DNA from: CAIWHR01 sp963708855
GTDB taxonomy: Bacteria > Pseudomonadota > Gammaproteobacteria > Burkholderiales > Casimicrobiaceae
Direction: 5' to 3'
Length of the DNA stretch: 64,000 bases
Assembly (NCBI GenBank): GCA_963708855.1
Contig: CAVPUM010000009.1
Location: 186,001 to 250,000 of the forward strand
The notes beneath the pieces are model-generated. The model had not been told where the DNA came from and searched no databases. It saw only the letters and a program-made list of their open reading frames with translations. A program made the position numbers and the translations under genes. Positions 12,379 to 23,369 of the stretch are shown one piece after another. Positions within the stretch are counted from its first letter, which is position 1. The number at the start of each line of letters is the position of its first letter.

Positions 12379-12425
12379 CTACTACATCTTGTGTTCAAGT
12401 GCCTGATGAACACCAAGCATAGTGG
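12379..12425 (-). promoter_or_regulatory. Tandem NrdR boxes upstream of nrdA
   Basis: Two 16-base imperfect palindromes, ctactacatcttgtgt (12379–12394) and acaccaagcatagtgg (12410–12425), match the NrdR-box consensus acaCwAtATaTwGtgt, as I recall it, at 12 and 11 of 16 positions. They start exactly 31 bp apart, about three helical turns, the usual NrdR pair spacing. NrdR is the ATP-cone repressor of ribonucleotide reductase genes. In the rest of the 482-bp gap between nrdA and pdeM (12191–12672) I see nothing beyond the nrdA ribosome binding site. Confidence 0.72.
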
Positions 12426-12672
12426 CGAGGCCGCGCTTGGCAAGTGCTTTTTGATGCACAGGCGGGGGGTCGAAAAACGACAACAAAAACAGCCCACTGC
12501 GGGGCCGTTTCGCCGGATATGCAAACGTCTTCCACCGCCTATTCACCGGGTTGTCCACAGGGTGCCCAGCCGACGAACGGTTGGCTCCACGTTGCAGTAT
12601 TTGCGACAAGCCATGCGCGGGGCCTCGCGCATGGACCTGCGCCGCGTCAGGCGTGTGTCCAGGACACCGCGA

Positions 12673-13342
12673 CTAGCGCGGGTTCGGCAGCGCGAACAGC
12701 CTGAATCCGGCGATGGCGACGATGGTTTCGCCTCGCTTAGGCGCGACGATCGCGAGCCCGGTCAGTCGTCCGAAGGCCGGGAGGAGGGTGCGCCGCCGCC
12801 CGAGGACGAAGCACGGCAGCCGGACGGATTCGTGCGCGCCGCCGGCGATGCGCACGCCCGGGTGCAGGTGCCCGCACAGGGCATGTCCAGTACGGGGCTT
12901 CGCCGGTTCATGGCAGAGCACGAACGGGGCGAGCGGGTGCGGATCGGGAACGACCGTGATGTCCCAGGCCGTCGGCGGGTCGCCGGCGCGTACGTCGTGG
13001 TTGCCGCGCACGAGCGTGATCGACAACGCGGCGTGGGCGGCGCGCCACTGCACGAACGCGGCATGGAGCGCCGGGACGCGTCCGGCTGCGGCGTGGAGGA
13101 AATCGCCGAGGACCACGAGCCGCAGCGCGTACGTTGCGCTGGATCAGGACATCGAGTCGGGCGAGGTCGTTGGCCGTCGCGCCACGCGGAATCGCGACGC
13201 CACCGGCACGGAAGGCAGCGGCCTTGCCGAGGTGAACGTCGGCGACGAGCAACGTTCGCGCGCGCGGCCAGAACAGCGCGCGCTCGGCGAGGAGCTCGAC
13301 GGTCTCGCCGGCGAGCGTGACGACCGCGACACCCGCGCGCAT
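12673..13342 (-). CDS. pdeM: Ligase-associated metallophosphoesterase PdeM
   Basis: A calcineurin-like metallophosphoesterase of the ligase-associated DNA-damage-response type, about 220 residues from MRAGVAVVTLAGETVELLAE. All metal motifs are present: VADVHLGK (D-x-H), LGDFLH (GD), RGNHD, HEP and CGHLHPG. Family members are encoded with an ATP-dependent ligase, an Lhr-like helicase and a nuclease. One inserted base near 13132 splits the frame; removing it joins LIQRN to YALRLVVLGDFLH. The start at 13342 was chosen because the upstream extension has no family likeness. The matching helicase lies 7 kb away at 20.7–23.2 kb; no ligase is in the window. Confidence 0.85.
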
Positions 13343-13445
13343 CGACAACTCGTGCGGAGCTGAGGGCTTGGCCGTACTGGCAGGGAAGAGCGACTCCACC
13401 GGACGATCGTGCCCTGCGCGCCAGTCGTGAACCGCGCTGCTTCCG

Positions 13446-16400
13446 TTACATGCTGCGGCGGTACTGGCCGCCCACCTCGAACAGCGCATTGGTGATCTGC
13501 CCCAGCGAGCACACGCGCACGGTTTCGACCAGCTCGGCGAACACGTTGCCGTTGTCGATCACGACCTGCTGCAGCTTCGCCAGCGCCGCCGGCGCCGCGG
13601 CCGCGTGCCGCTGGTGGGAAGGGGCGAGCCGCGCGAGCTGCGGGGCTTTTCTCCGCGTCGGTCGAGCGGGCCAGAGTGATCGTGGGCGGCGTCTCGTCGG
13701 CATGCGGATTGCGGAACGTATTGACGCCGACGATCGGATAGCTGCCGTCGTGCTTGCGGTGCTCGTAGTACCATCGACTCTTCCTGGATCTTGCCGCGCT
13801 GATAGCCGGTCTCCATGGCGCCCAGCACGCCGCCCCGCTCGGAAATCGCCTCGAACTCCTTCAGCACGGCCTCCTCGACGAGGTCGGTCAGCTCCTCAAT
13901 GATGAAGCTGCCCTGGTTCGGGTTCTCGTTCTTCGTGAGCCCCCACTCGCGGTTGATGATGAGCTGGATCGCCATCGCGCGGCGCACGCTCTCCTCGGTC
14001 GGGGTGGTGATCGCCTCGTCGTAGGCGTTGGTGTGCAGCGAGTTGGTGTTGTCGTAGGTCGAGATCAGTGCCTGCAGCGTCGTGCGGATGTCGTTGAAGG
14101 AGATCTCCTGTGCGTGCAGCGAGCGGCCGGAAGTCTGCGAGTGGAACTTGAGCTTCTGCGAGCGCTCGTTCGCCCCGTAGCGTTGCTTCATCGCCACCGC
14201 CCAGATCCGGCGCGCGACTCGTCCGATCACCGCGTACTCGGGGTCCATGCCGTAGCTGAAGAAGAACGACAGGTTGGGCGCGAACTCGTCGATGCGCATG
14301 CCGCGCGCGAGGTACGCTTCGACGAAGGTGAAGCCATTCGACAGCGTGAACGCGAGCTGCGAGATAGGGTTCGCGCCGGCCTCCGCGATGTGGTAGCCGG
14401 AGATCGACACCGATAGAAGTTGCGAATGTCGTGGCCGACGAAGTACTCCTGCATGTCGCCCATTACCTTGAGCGAGAACTCGGTCGAGAAGATGCAGGTG
14501 TTCTGGCCCTGGTCTTCCTTCAGGATGTCCGCCTGCACCGTGCCGCGCACGGAGGTGAGCGTCCATTCGCGGATCTTCGCCGCCTCGTCGTCGGTGGGCT
14601 CGCGGTCGTTGTCCTCGGCGAATTTCTCGAGCTGCTGGTCAATCGCCGTGTTGACGTACATCGCGAGCAGCGTCGGCGCGGGTCCGTTGATGGTCATCGA
14701 CACCGACGTTGCCGGAGCGCAGAGGTCAAAGCCCGAGTAGAGCACTTTCATGTCGTCCAGCGTCGCGATGGACACGCCGGAATTGCCCACCTTGCCGTAG
14801 ATGTCGGGCCGGCGGTCGGGGTCGTTGCCGTACAGCGTGACCGAGTCGAAGGCGGTGGACAACCGTTTCGCCGGCATGCCGTCGGCCAGCAGATGGAAGC
14901 GGCGGTTGGTGCGAAACGCGTCGCCCTCGCCGGCGAACATGCGCGTCGGGTCCTCGTTCTCGCGCTTGAACGCGAACACGCCGGCGGTGAACGGGAAGCT
15001 CCCCGGCACGTTCTCCTTCAGCTGCCAGCGACGATCTCGCCGTCGTCCTCGAACGACGGCAGCGCGACCTTGCGGATCTTCGTGCCGGACAGCGAGGTCG
15101 TCGTCAGCTCGGTGCGGATCTCCTTGTCGCGGATCTTCACCACGTACTCGTCGCCCGCGTACTCCGGCCCTGGTCTTCGGCCACATGTCGAGAAGCTTCC
15201 GCGCGCGCGGGTCGAGCTTCGCATCGCGGTCGGCTATCAGGTGCTCGAGGGGAGATCCGCCTTGCACTCGATTGCGCAACGCGCCCGGCTTCCGGGCCGG
15301 CCTCGACCGCCGTCTGCGGGGTGGTCGCGGCACTCGGTCGCGATCATCGCTTTCGAGGCCCGCAGCTGCTGCCGTTCGCGCGCAATCCGCGTCTGCGTGG
15401 CGGCCCACTGGTGGTACTGCCGGAGCGTTTCCGCGATTTCGGCGAGGTACCGGACGCGAGCCGGCGGCACGATGATGATCTGCGCGGTCGAATGCTTCGT
15501 GGCCACCGGCGCGAGCTTGCCAGGGCCGTGCTTCAGCCCCTTTTCCGCCAGCTTCGCGGCCAGCGCCTGGTAGAGCGCCGTCACGCCGTCGTCGTTGAAA
15601 CGAGCGGCAATCGGGCCGAACACCGGTATCTCGTCCGGCGCGACGTTGAACTGCTCGCGGTTGCGCTGGACCTGCTTGCGCACATCGCGCAGCGCGTCCT
15701 GCGCGCCTTTGCGATCGAACTTGTTGATCGCCACGAAATCGGCGAAGTCGAGCATGTCGATCTTCTCGAGCTGCGAGGCCGCGCCGAATTCCGGCGTCAT
15801 CACGTAAAGCGAAAGGTCGACGAGCGGAGCAATCGCGGCGTCGCCCTGACCGATGCCCGACGTCTCGACGATGACGAGGTCGAAACCCGCCACCTTGCAC
15901 GCGGCGATCACGTCGGGCAGCGCCCGGCTTACCTCGCTGCCGGCATCGCGCGTGGCCAGCGAGCGCATGTAGATGTTCGGGTGCTCGATGGCATTCATCC
16001 GGATGCGGTCGCCGAGCAGGGCGCCGCCGGACTTGCGGCGCGACGGGTCGATGGAGACGATCGCGATGCGCAGCCGATCCTGCTGATCCAGCCGGAACCG
16101 GCGGACGATCTCGTCGGTGAGCGAGCTCTTGCCCGCGCCGCCGGTGCCGGTGATGCCGAGCGTCGGCGTTTTCGCCTTCGCCGCGGCCGCCAGCAGCACG
16201 TCGCGCGTCGCGGCCGGAACGGTGCCGGCTTCGAGGTCGGTGATCATCCGGGCGAGCGCGCGCACGCGCGCCGCGTGGCTGCCGGTGACGAGGGCGGTCG
16301 CGTTGGCGGGCAGATCCTGCGCGAGATCGACGTCGCTTGCGGCGACGATCTCGGCGATCATCCCGAGCAGCCCCAGCCGCTGCCCGTCCTCCGGCGAGTA

Positions 16401-16775
16401 GATGCGCGCCACGCCGTAATCGTGCAGTTCCCGGATCTCCGCCGGGACGATCACGCCGCCGCCGCCGCCAAACACCTTGATGTCCGGCGCGCCGCGCTGG
16501 CGCAGCAGGTCCAGCATGTATTTGAAGAACTCGACATGCCCGCCCTGGTAGGACGAGATGGCGATGCCGTTTGCATCCTCCTGGATCGCGCAATTGACGA
16601 TCTCGTCGACCGACCGGTTGTGTCCGAGGTGGATCACCTCGCAGCCGGTCGACTGCAGGATGCGCCGCATGATGTTGATCGACGCGTCGTGGCCGTCGAA
16701 CAGCGAGGCCGCCGTGACGAAACGCACCTTGTTGGCCGGTTTGTAGACGAGCGGTGGATGGCTCGTGTCGTTCAT
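13446..16775 (-). CDS. icmF: Fused isobutyryl-CoA mutase / G-protein chaperone (IcmF)
   Basis: A coenzyme-B12 acyl-CoA mutase of about 1,100 residues that interconverts isobutyryl-CoA-type and n-butyryl-CoA-type thioesters and carries its own chaperone. Domain order: B12-binding domain (residues ~15–150; DGHDASINIMRRIL and FGGGGGVIVP), MeaB-like GTPase (~190–420; Walker A GTGGAGKSS, SIDPSRRKSGGALLGDR, NKFD), linker, then the mutase barrel (~550–1090; TLYGNDPDRRPDIYGKVGNSG, ATSVSMTINGPAP, NTCIFSTE, SGYHIAEAGANPISQLAFT). The end VCSLGQITNALFEVGGQYRRSM fits the family. At least six frameshifts break it; one near 14414 looks like a base loss. The start at 16775 has an AGGAG site. Confidence 0.92.
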
Positions 16776-16872
16776 GGCAGGCTCCTGCGCGTGGACGGCG
16801 CGCCCTGGCGCCGCTCGCATAGCGGGAAGCTTACCCCTCATCGGCGTTCGGCACCGCGAGCAAGAATTTATA

Positions 16873-16892
16873 TGACGTTTACGTAAACGTCA
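16873..16892 (-). promoter_or_regulatory. Perfect 20-bp palindromic operator and putative promoter upstream of icmF
   Basis: TGACGTTTACGTAAACGTCA is a perfect inverted repeat in the icmF/M16 gap, 98 bp before icmF. Reading toward icmF, TTGACG (−35-like) overlaps its first arm and TAAATT follows 17 bp later, so a bound protein would block polymerase. The core resembles sites I recall for the MerR-family regulator LiuR of branched-chain and acyl-CoA catabolism; that match is from memory. No such regulator gene is in the window. I see nothing else in the 336-bp gap 16776–17111. Confidence 0.65.
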
Positions 16893-17111
16893 ATAAGTCT
16901 ACGCAATTCCCCGAGGCGAGCGAGCCCGGCGCCGCCCGCGCGACACTGGCGGGCCCGCCCCTCCAATCCCAGCGGGCGAATGCCGTTGCGCATCGAATCC
17001 GTGAACCGATCGTCCGGCGCATGGTCCCATGCTTCCCCATGACTGCGCCGGCCCGCCGCCCGCGCACGGCTATACTCCCGCGCGCCTCCCGCTTTCACTT
17101 TCGAGACACTC

Positions 17112-19856
17112 ATGCCTCTGGCCCCATTCCCACCGAGCCTTCCGGCTCTTCGTAGCTGCCGCATTTGGCGTCGTCGCCGCGATCGCCCAAGCCGCCTTGC
17201 CGGCCGGCGTTACCGCAGGGCGCCTCGGTGGAGGGCATCACCGAGTACCGGCTCGCCAACGGCCTGCAGGTGCTGCTGTTCCCCGACCCGTCGAAGCCGA
17301 CGATCACCGTCAACATCACCTACCTCGTCGGCTCGCGGCACGAGGGCTACGGCGAGACCGGCATGGCGCACCTGCTCGAGCACATGGTGTTCAAGGGCAC
17401 GCCCACGCATCCCGACATCCCGCAGGAGCTCACGGCGCGCGGCGCGCGGATGCAACGGCACCACGTGGTTCGACCGCACCAACTACTTCGAGACCGTTCG
17501 ACCGCCACCGACGAGAACCTCGACTGGGCGCTCGACTCGAAGCCGACCGGATGGTCAATTCGTTCGTCGCGCAAGAAGGACCTCGACACCGAGATGACCG
17601 TGGTGCGCAACGAGTTCGAGAGCGGCGAGAACAGCCCGCCGCGCGTGCTCTGCGAGCGCATGCTGCGCCGCGGCCTACGACTGGCACAACTACGGCAAGT
17701 CGACGATCGGCAGCCGCTCCGACATCGAGCACGTCGATCGAGCGCCTGCAGGCGTTCTACCGGCAGCTACTACCAGCCCGACAACGCGGTGCTGGTCGTC
17801 GCCGGGCGATTCGACCGAGCGCAGCGCTCGCGCCGGATCGCGCAAGACGTTCGGCCCGATTCCCCGGCCGACGCGGACGCTGCCCGCGACGTACACGATG
17901 GAGCCGACGCAGGACGGCGAGCGCACGGTCACGGTGCGCCGCGTCGGCGGGACGCAGGTCGTCGCCGCGCTCTACCACACCGTCCCCGGCGCGCATCCCG
18001 ACGCGTCGCCCTCGAGGCGCTGGGCGAGGTGCTCACGGTCGAGCCCGCGGGGCGGCTGTACAAGGCGCTCGTCGAAACGAAGAAGGCGACCGCCGTCGGC
18101 GCTGGGGGTTCACGCTGGCCGACCCGGGCAACCTCATCTTCTGGGCGCAGGTGCCGGCCAGCGATTCGCTCGCCGCGGCCGCGACGCACTGCTCGCGACG
18201 CTCGAGGGCGTGCGCGCGCAAGCCGATCACCGCCGCCGAAGCTGGACCGCGTGCGCGCGAAGGCGCTGCGCCAGTTCGACGAGACGTTCAACGATCCGCA
18301 GAAGCTCGGGCGTCGCGCTCTCCGAGTCGATCGCGCTGGGCGACTGGCGGCTCTTCTTCCTGCACCGCGATCAATGGCGCAATCTCACCGCCGCCGACGT
18401 GCAGCGGGTCGGCGCTCGTACCTCAAGCCGGCGAACCGCACGCTCGGCCTGTTCATCCCCGACGCCAAGCCCGATCGCGCGCCGGCGCCCCGCCGTCGAC
18501 ATCGCCGGCATGGTCAAGGACTACAAGGGCGACGCCAGCGTCTCCACCGGCGAGACGTTCGAGCCGACGCCGGCCAATCTCGAAGCCCGCACGCAGCGGT
18601 TCACGCTGCCGAACGGCATGCAGGTCGCGCTGCTGCCAAAGAAGACGCGCGGCGGGACGGTGCAGGTCCAGCTGCGCCTGCATCACGGCGACGAGGCGTC
18701 GCTCAAGGGCATGTCGCCGCGCGGCGGCATGGCCGCCGCCATGCTGGCGATGGGCACGAAGAAGCGCGACCGGCAGTCCTTCGAGGACACGCTCGACCAG
18801 CTCCGCGCGAAGCTCGCGCTTGGCGGCAGCGAGACCGAGACCACCGCGCGCGGCCAGACCGTGCGCGCCCATCTCCCGGACTTCCTCGCCTCACCGCGGA
18901 AATCCTGCGGGAGCCGGCGTTTCCCGCGGCGGAGTTCGACAAGCTGAAGCGCGAGCAGACGACGGCGCTCGATGAGCAACGGACCGATCCGCAAAGCATC
19001 GCCGATCGTGCGCTCCAGCGCTGGAACAATCCGTGGGTCAAGGGCGACGTCCGCTACGTTCCGACCTTCGACGAAGAGCTGGCCGAGATCAACGCGGCGA
19101 CACTCGAACAGGTTGCGTCCTTCTACAAACGCTTCGTCGGCGGCGCCAATGCGGAGCTCGCGCATCGTCGGCGATTTCGATCCGGATGCCATTCGCGCGC
19201 TTGGCCGCCGAGCTGTTCGGCGCCTGGTCGAGTCCGACGCCCTTCGCGCGGGTGCCGAACCCCTATCGCCCGCCTGCGCCCACCGTGCTCACCGGCGAGA
19301 CGCCCGACAAGGCCAACGCCACGTTGATGGGCCGGCTGCCGTTGCCGATCAACGACCGCAGCGAGGATCTGCCCGCGCTGCTCGTCGCCGACAGGGTTCT
19401 CGGCGCGTCGACGGAATCGCGGATTCCCGGTCGCGTGCGCGAGCGCGAGGGCTTGAGCTACTCGATCCAGTCGTGGCTCGCGCTGTCCAGCTTCGAGGAG
19501 AACACACCGCTGTACCTGTATGCCATCTTCGCCCCCGAGAACCGGGAACGAATCCGTGCCGCCGTCGCGGAGGAGTTCGCGCGCGCGCTGAAGGACGGGT
19601 TCACTGCCGCCGAAGTCGCCGATGCCAAGCGCGCGCTGCTGCAGGCGCGCCGGATCGCGCGGGCGCAGGACGGCGCGCTTGCCGGCGGCCTCGCGCAGCA
19701 GGCCTACCTCGGCCGCACGTGGGAATTCGCCGGCAGGATCGATCAGGGCATCGAGGCCGTGACGGTCGAAAAGGCCAACGCGGTGCTGCGCAAGTACGTC
19801 GACCGCCGCCGGCTTCGCGTGGTCCTACGCCGGCGATTTCGCCAGAGAAGCAGTGA
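17112..19856 (+). CDS. M16 family zinc metallopeptidase with two M16 domains
   Basis: A periplasmic or exported pitrilysin-family peptidase of about 900 residues. After the start (MPLAPFP) a hydrophobic signal peptide is seen in another frame (FRLFVAAAFGVVAAIAQA). Domain 1 has the inverted zinc motif HLLEH within ETGMAHLLEHMVFKGT; domain 2 begins about 18,590 (TLPNGMQVALLPKKTRGGT) and has no HxxEH, as normal for the second half. Later parts include REREGLSYSIQSWLALSSFEEN-type M16 sequence. About a dozen frame changes break it, the most of any gene here. The end is uncertain: one frame stops at 19856, while the frame giving GFAWSYAGDFARE runs on to about 19945 and would overlap the convergent SDR gene. 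Confidence 0.82.
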
Positions 19857-19890
19857 CCGGATCGTCGACGCGCGGGCCGCTGCTCGCCAC

Positions 19891-20658
19891 TCACAACGCT
19901 ACACTCATTCCACCATCGATGGTGATGGACTGGCCGGTGATGTAGTTGGCGGCGGAGGATGCGAGGAAGACGGCGAGGCCGGCGATCTCGGCCGGGTCGC
20001 CCCAGCGGCCCGCGGGCGTGCGCTTGCACACCCACGCGTTGAACTCGACGTTGTCGATCAGCGCGCGATTCATCTCGGTCGCGAAATATCCGGGCGCGAT
20101 GGCGTTGACCTGGATGTTGTGCGGCGCGAGCTCGACGGCCATGCCGCGCGTGAGCTGCCGCACGCCGCCCTTCGCCGCCGTGTAGGGGACGACCGTGGGT
20201 CGGGCGAGGTCGCTCATCAGCGACGCGATGTGGATGATCTTGCCGCTCCTGCGCGCGATCATTCCCGGCAGCGCCGCCTGCGACACGAGGAATGGCGCCG
20301 TCAGGTTGGTGGCGATGATGTCGTCCCAGTCCTGCTGCTTGAAGTCGACCAGCGGGCCGCGCCTCTGGATGCCCGCGTTGTTGACGACGATGTCGAGATG
20401 GCCGTGCTCGCGCTCGATCGCCGCGACGCCGGCGCGCACTGCCGCGCCGTCCGCCACGTCGAAGACGCATTTCGAGGCGCGCACGCCGGCGTCGGTCAGG
20501 GTCTTGACCGCGGCATCGAGGGCTTCGGCTTTCCGGCCGTTCAGCACGACGGTCGCGCCGGCTTCGCCGAAGCCCCGCGCGATCGCGAAGCCGAGGCCGC
20601 GATAGGCGCCGGTGACGAGCGCTACCTTGCCGGAGAGGTCGAACGGATGGGTGGGCAT
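19891..20658 (-). CDS. SDR family oxidoreductase (gluconate 5-dehydrogenase-like)
   Basis: A classical short-chain dehydrogenase, 255 residues, starting MPTHPFDLSGKVALVTGAYR. It has the cofactor motif TGAYRGLG (residues ~16–23), an aspartate at the end of strand 3, NNAG, a serine in HIASLMSD, and the catalytic YTAAK. The end YITGQSITIDGGMSVAL is typical of the gluconate/3-oxoacyl-reductase branch. By pattern it is nearest to gluconate 5-dehydrogenase (IdnO)-type enzymes, which interconvert 5-ketogluconate and gluconate, but SDR substrates cannot be read with confidence. The frame is clean. It sits between the convergent M16 gene and the upstream helicase gene. Confidence 0.85.
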   Translation of the reverse strand: MPTHPFDLSGKVALVTGAYRGLGFAIARGFGEAGATVVLNGRKAEALDAAVKTLTDAGVRASKCVFDVADGAAVRAGVAAIEREHGHLDIVVNNAGIQRRGPLVDFKQQDWDDIIATNLTAPFLVSQAALPGMIARRSGKIIHIASLMSDLARPTVVPYTAAKGGVRQLTRGMAVELAPHNIQVNAIAPGYFATEMNRALIDNVEFNAWVCKRTPAGRWGDPAEIAGLAVFLASSAANYITGQSITIDGGMSVAL

Positions 20659-20702
20659 GGCGGAGCTCCTGTGGCAATCGAGGTCGGATGCGTGACCATT
20701 CT

Positions 20703-23217
20703 AGCCGGTAAGAGTGGACCGGACGCATGGTCACGCGTCCGACCCGCGTTGCCTCGCGCTCCAGCGCCTCGACCATCCGCGCGACGCGCGCATCGAGCGC
20801 CTCGGTCGAGAGTTCCTCGCGAAACATCTCGACCAGCAGCGGAAACGCGAACGGCGTCGGCCGCGCCGGACGCGTCAGCAGGGCGCGGCTGCGGCGCAGG
20901 CGCGCGAGCGCGGCGGCGATGCGCGGTGCTTCGAGCCGGCGCTCCAGCACTTCGCGCACCGCCTGCGCCAGCAGCAGGTTTTCCGGGTCGTACTCCGCGA
21001 AGACCTCGTAGAGCAGCGCCGAGGACGCCTGCAGGTGCCGCGCCGGATTGGGCTCGCCGGGATAGCCCTGGAAGACGAGGCCGGCGATGCGCGCGATTTC
21101 GCGGAACTGCCGGCGGCCGAGTTCGGCGGCGTTGAGCCCCGCCAGCATGTCCGCCTCGACGTCGGGTGCCGCGAGCAGGCGGCCGAGTTCGCCCAGCGTG
21201 AGCGTGAGCGGGGTCGGCGACAGCAGCCCGAAGCCGTAGTCGTTGGCGGTGAGGCTGAACGTGCGCGGCGTCGCGCGCGACAGGCGGTAGGAGAACAGGG
21301 TGGCCAGGCCCAGGTGCGCGAGCCGGCCCTCGAACGGGTAGAAGAAGAGCGCGTGTCCCTCGCGCGTTGCGATCTGCTCGATCAGCCACTCGTTGGCGCC
21401 CGGGAGCCCCGACCAGCGCGCCTGCAGCTCGAGCAGCGGGCGCACGAGCTGCAGTTCGGGCGAGGCATAGACGCCGCGCCTTCGCCGCGGCAATGAGCTG
21501 CCGGGTCGCCTCGGCGAGCTGCGTGGACAGCGCCATCTGGCCGCCGGCCCAGCGCGGGACGAGCGCCGCCTTCGCCTTGGCCGGCTTCACCCAGGCGGTG
21601 AGCTCGCGAACGCGGATGAACTCGAGCGCGCGGCCGGCGAAGATGAAGCAATCGCCGGGCGCGAGGCGCGCGACGAATCCTTCCTCGACGTGGCCCAGCG
21701 CCTTGCCGGTCTTGAAGCGGACCGTGATCGACGCCTCCGACACGATCGTGCCGATGCCGATCCGATGCCGGCGCGCGATCCGCGCGTCGGGAACGCGCGC
21801 CACGCCGTCGTCGCCGATCACGACGCGGCGGTATTCGGGATAGGCGTTGAGACTCGCGCCGCCGTGCAGGACGAAGTCCAGCGCGAACTGCCACTGCGCA
21901 GTCGGGGAGCTTCGCGTAGGCCTGCGTCGCGCGGATTTCGGCCAGCAGCTCGTCCGGCTTGAACCCGCCGCCCAGCGCGCAGGTGACGAGATGCTGGATC
22001 AGCGTGTCCTGCGGCGCCGCGACGGGCGTGCGCGCCTCGATCGCGCGCGCGGCGGCGGCCTCGCGCGCGGCCGCCGCCTCGACGAGCTCGAGCGCCTGCG
22101 TCGGCACGATGACGGCGCGCGAGGCGGCGCCGGGACGGTGCCCGCTGCGGCCGGCGCGCTGCAGGAGGCGGGCCACGCCCTTCGGGCTGCCGATCTGCAG
22201 CACCTGGTCGACCGGCGCGAAATCGACGCCGAGATCGAGGCTCGACGTGCAGACCACCGCCCGCAGCCGCTCGTGGCGCAGGCCGTCCTCGACCCAGTCG
22301 CGCACCTCGCGCTCGAGCGACCCGTGGTGCAGCGCGATCGTGCCGGCCCAGTCGGGCCGCGCCTCGAGGATGCGCCTGGTACCAGATCTCCGTCTGCGAG
22401 CGCACGTTGGTGAAGACCAGCGTCGACTTCGCGCGCTCGATCGCGCGGATCACCTGCGGCAGCAGTTTCAAGCCGATGTGGCCCGCCCACGGAAAGCGCT
22501 CGATCGTGCGCGGACGCAGGCTGTCGATCACGATCTCCTTCGCATCGAGCCCCTTGACGATGCAGGCGCGCTCGATCGCCGCGGGGCCGACGAGGCAGGC
22601 GAGCGCGTCGTCGAGGTTGGCGAGCGTCGCCGACAGTCCCCAGACGCGCAGTCGCGGGTCGAGGCCGCGCAGCCGCGCGAGCGCCAGCTCGGTCTGCACG
22701 CCGCGCTTGGTCCCCATCAGCTCGTGCCACTCGTCGACGACGATCGCCCCGAGATGCGCGAAGCGCTCGCGCCAGTCGGCGCGGGCGAGAAACAGCGTGA
22801 GGCTCTCCGGCGTGGTGACGAGCGCCGTCGGCAGCCGCTTGCCCTGGCGCGCGCGCGCCGCGGGTCCGGTGTCGCCGGTGCGCACGTCGACGGTCCAGTG
22901 CGGCGCCAGATCGGCGGCGGCCCGCGCGAGGGCGAGACCGGTGTCGCCGGCCAGCGCGCGCAGCGGCGTGATCCAGAGCAGGGTGAGCGGCGGCGGCGGC
23001 GTCCGGCGCAGCCGGCGGGACCGAACAGCATGGGCGGCAACGCCGCGGCATAGGTCTTGCCCATGCCGGTGGGCGCGTGGACGAGCCCCGACGCGCCGCG
23101 CGCGTACGCCGCCCAGACCTCCTCCTGGAACGCGAACGGCGTCCACCCCTGGGCGGCGAACCATGCGCGCGCCGGGGCCAGCGGGTCGTCGGGGCCGGCG
23201 CCGGCGATCGGCTGCAT
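20703..23217 (-). CDS. Ligase-associated DEXH-box DNA repair helicase (Lhr-like)
   Basis: A superfamily 2 helicase of about 830 residues, starting MQPIAGAGPDDPLAPARAW. Motifs in order: FQEEVWAAYARG (Q-motif region), Walker A PTGMGKT, ITPLRALAGD, TTPESL, DEWH in VVDEWHELMG, GLSATLAN, STLVFTNVRSQTE, SSLDLGVDF, and RAGRSGHRPG (motif VI). The C-terminal half carries EEGFVARLAPGDCFIFAGR and ANDYGFGLLSP, typical of ligase-associated Lhr proteins, which work with PdeM, a nuclease and an ATP-dependent ligase in DNA repair. At least five frame changes break it. The end is not fixed: the last recognisable frame has no nearby stop, and a one-base shift would end it near 20703. Confidence 0.82.
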
Positions 23218-23369
23218 CCGCGGCATTCTACCGGCGTCGGGGCATGCGGCCACGGGGCGGGCGCCCCGCCGGCAGCCGACGGGCGCGCGGGACGCGGCCG
23301 GCGGAGCGGTGGCCCGTTGGCACGACTTGTGCGTCTACTGCCGTCGAACCTGCCGAGGTATCCGTCCCC

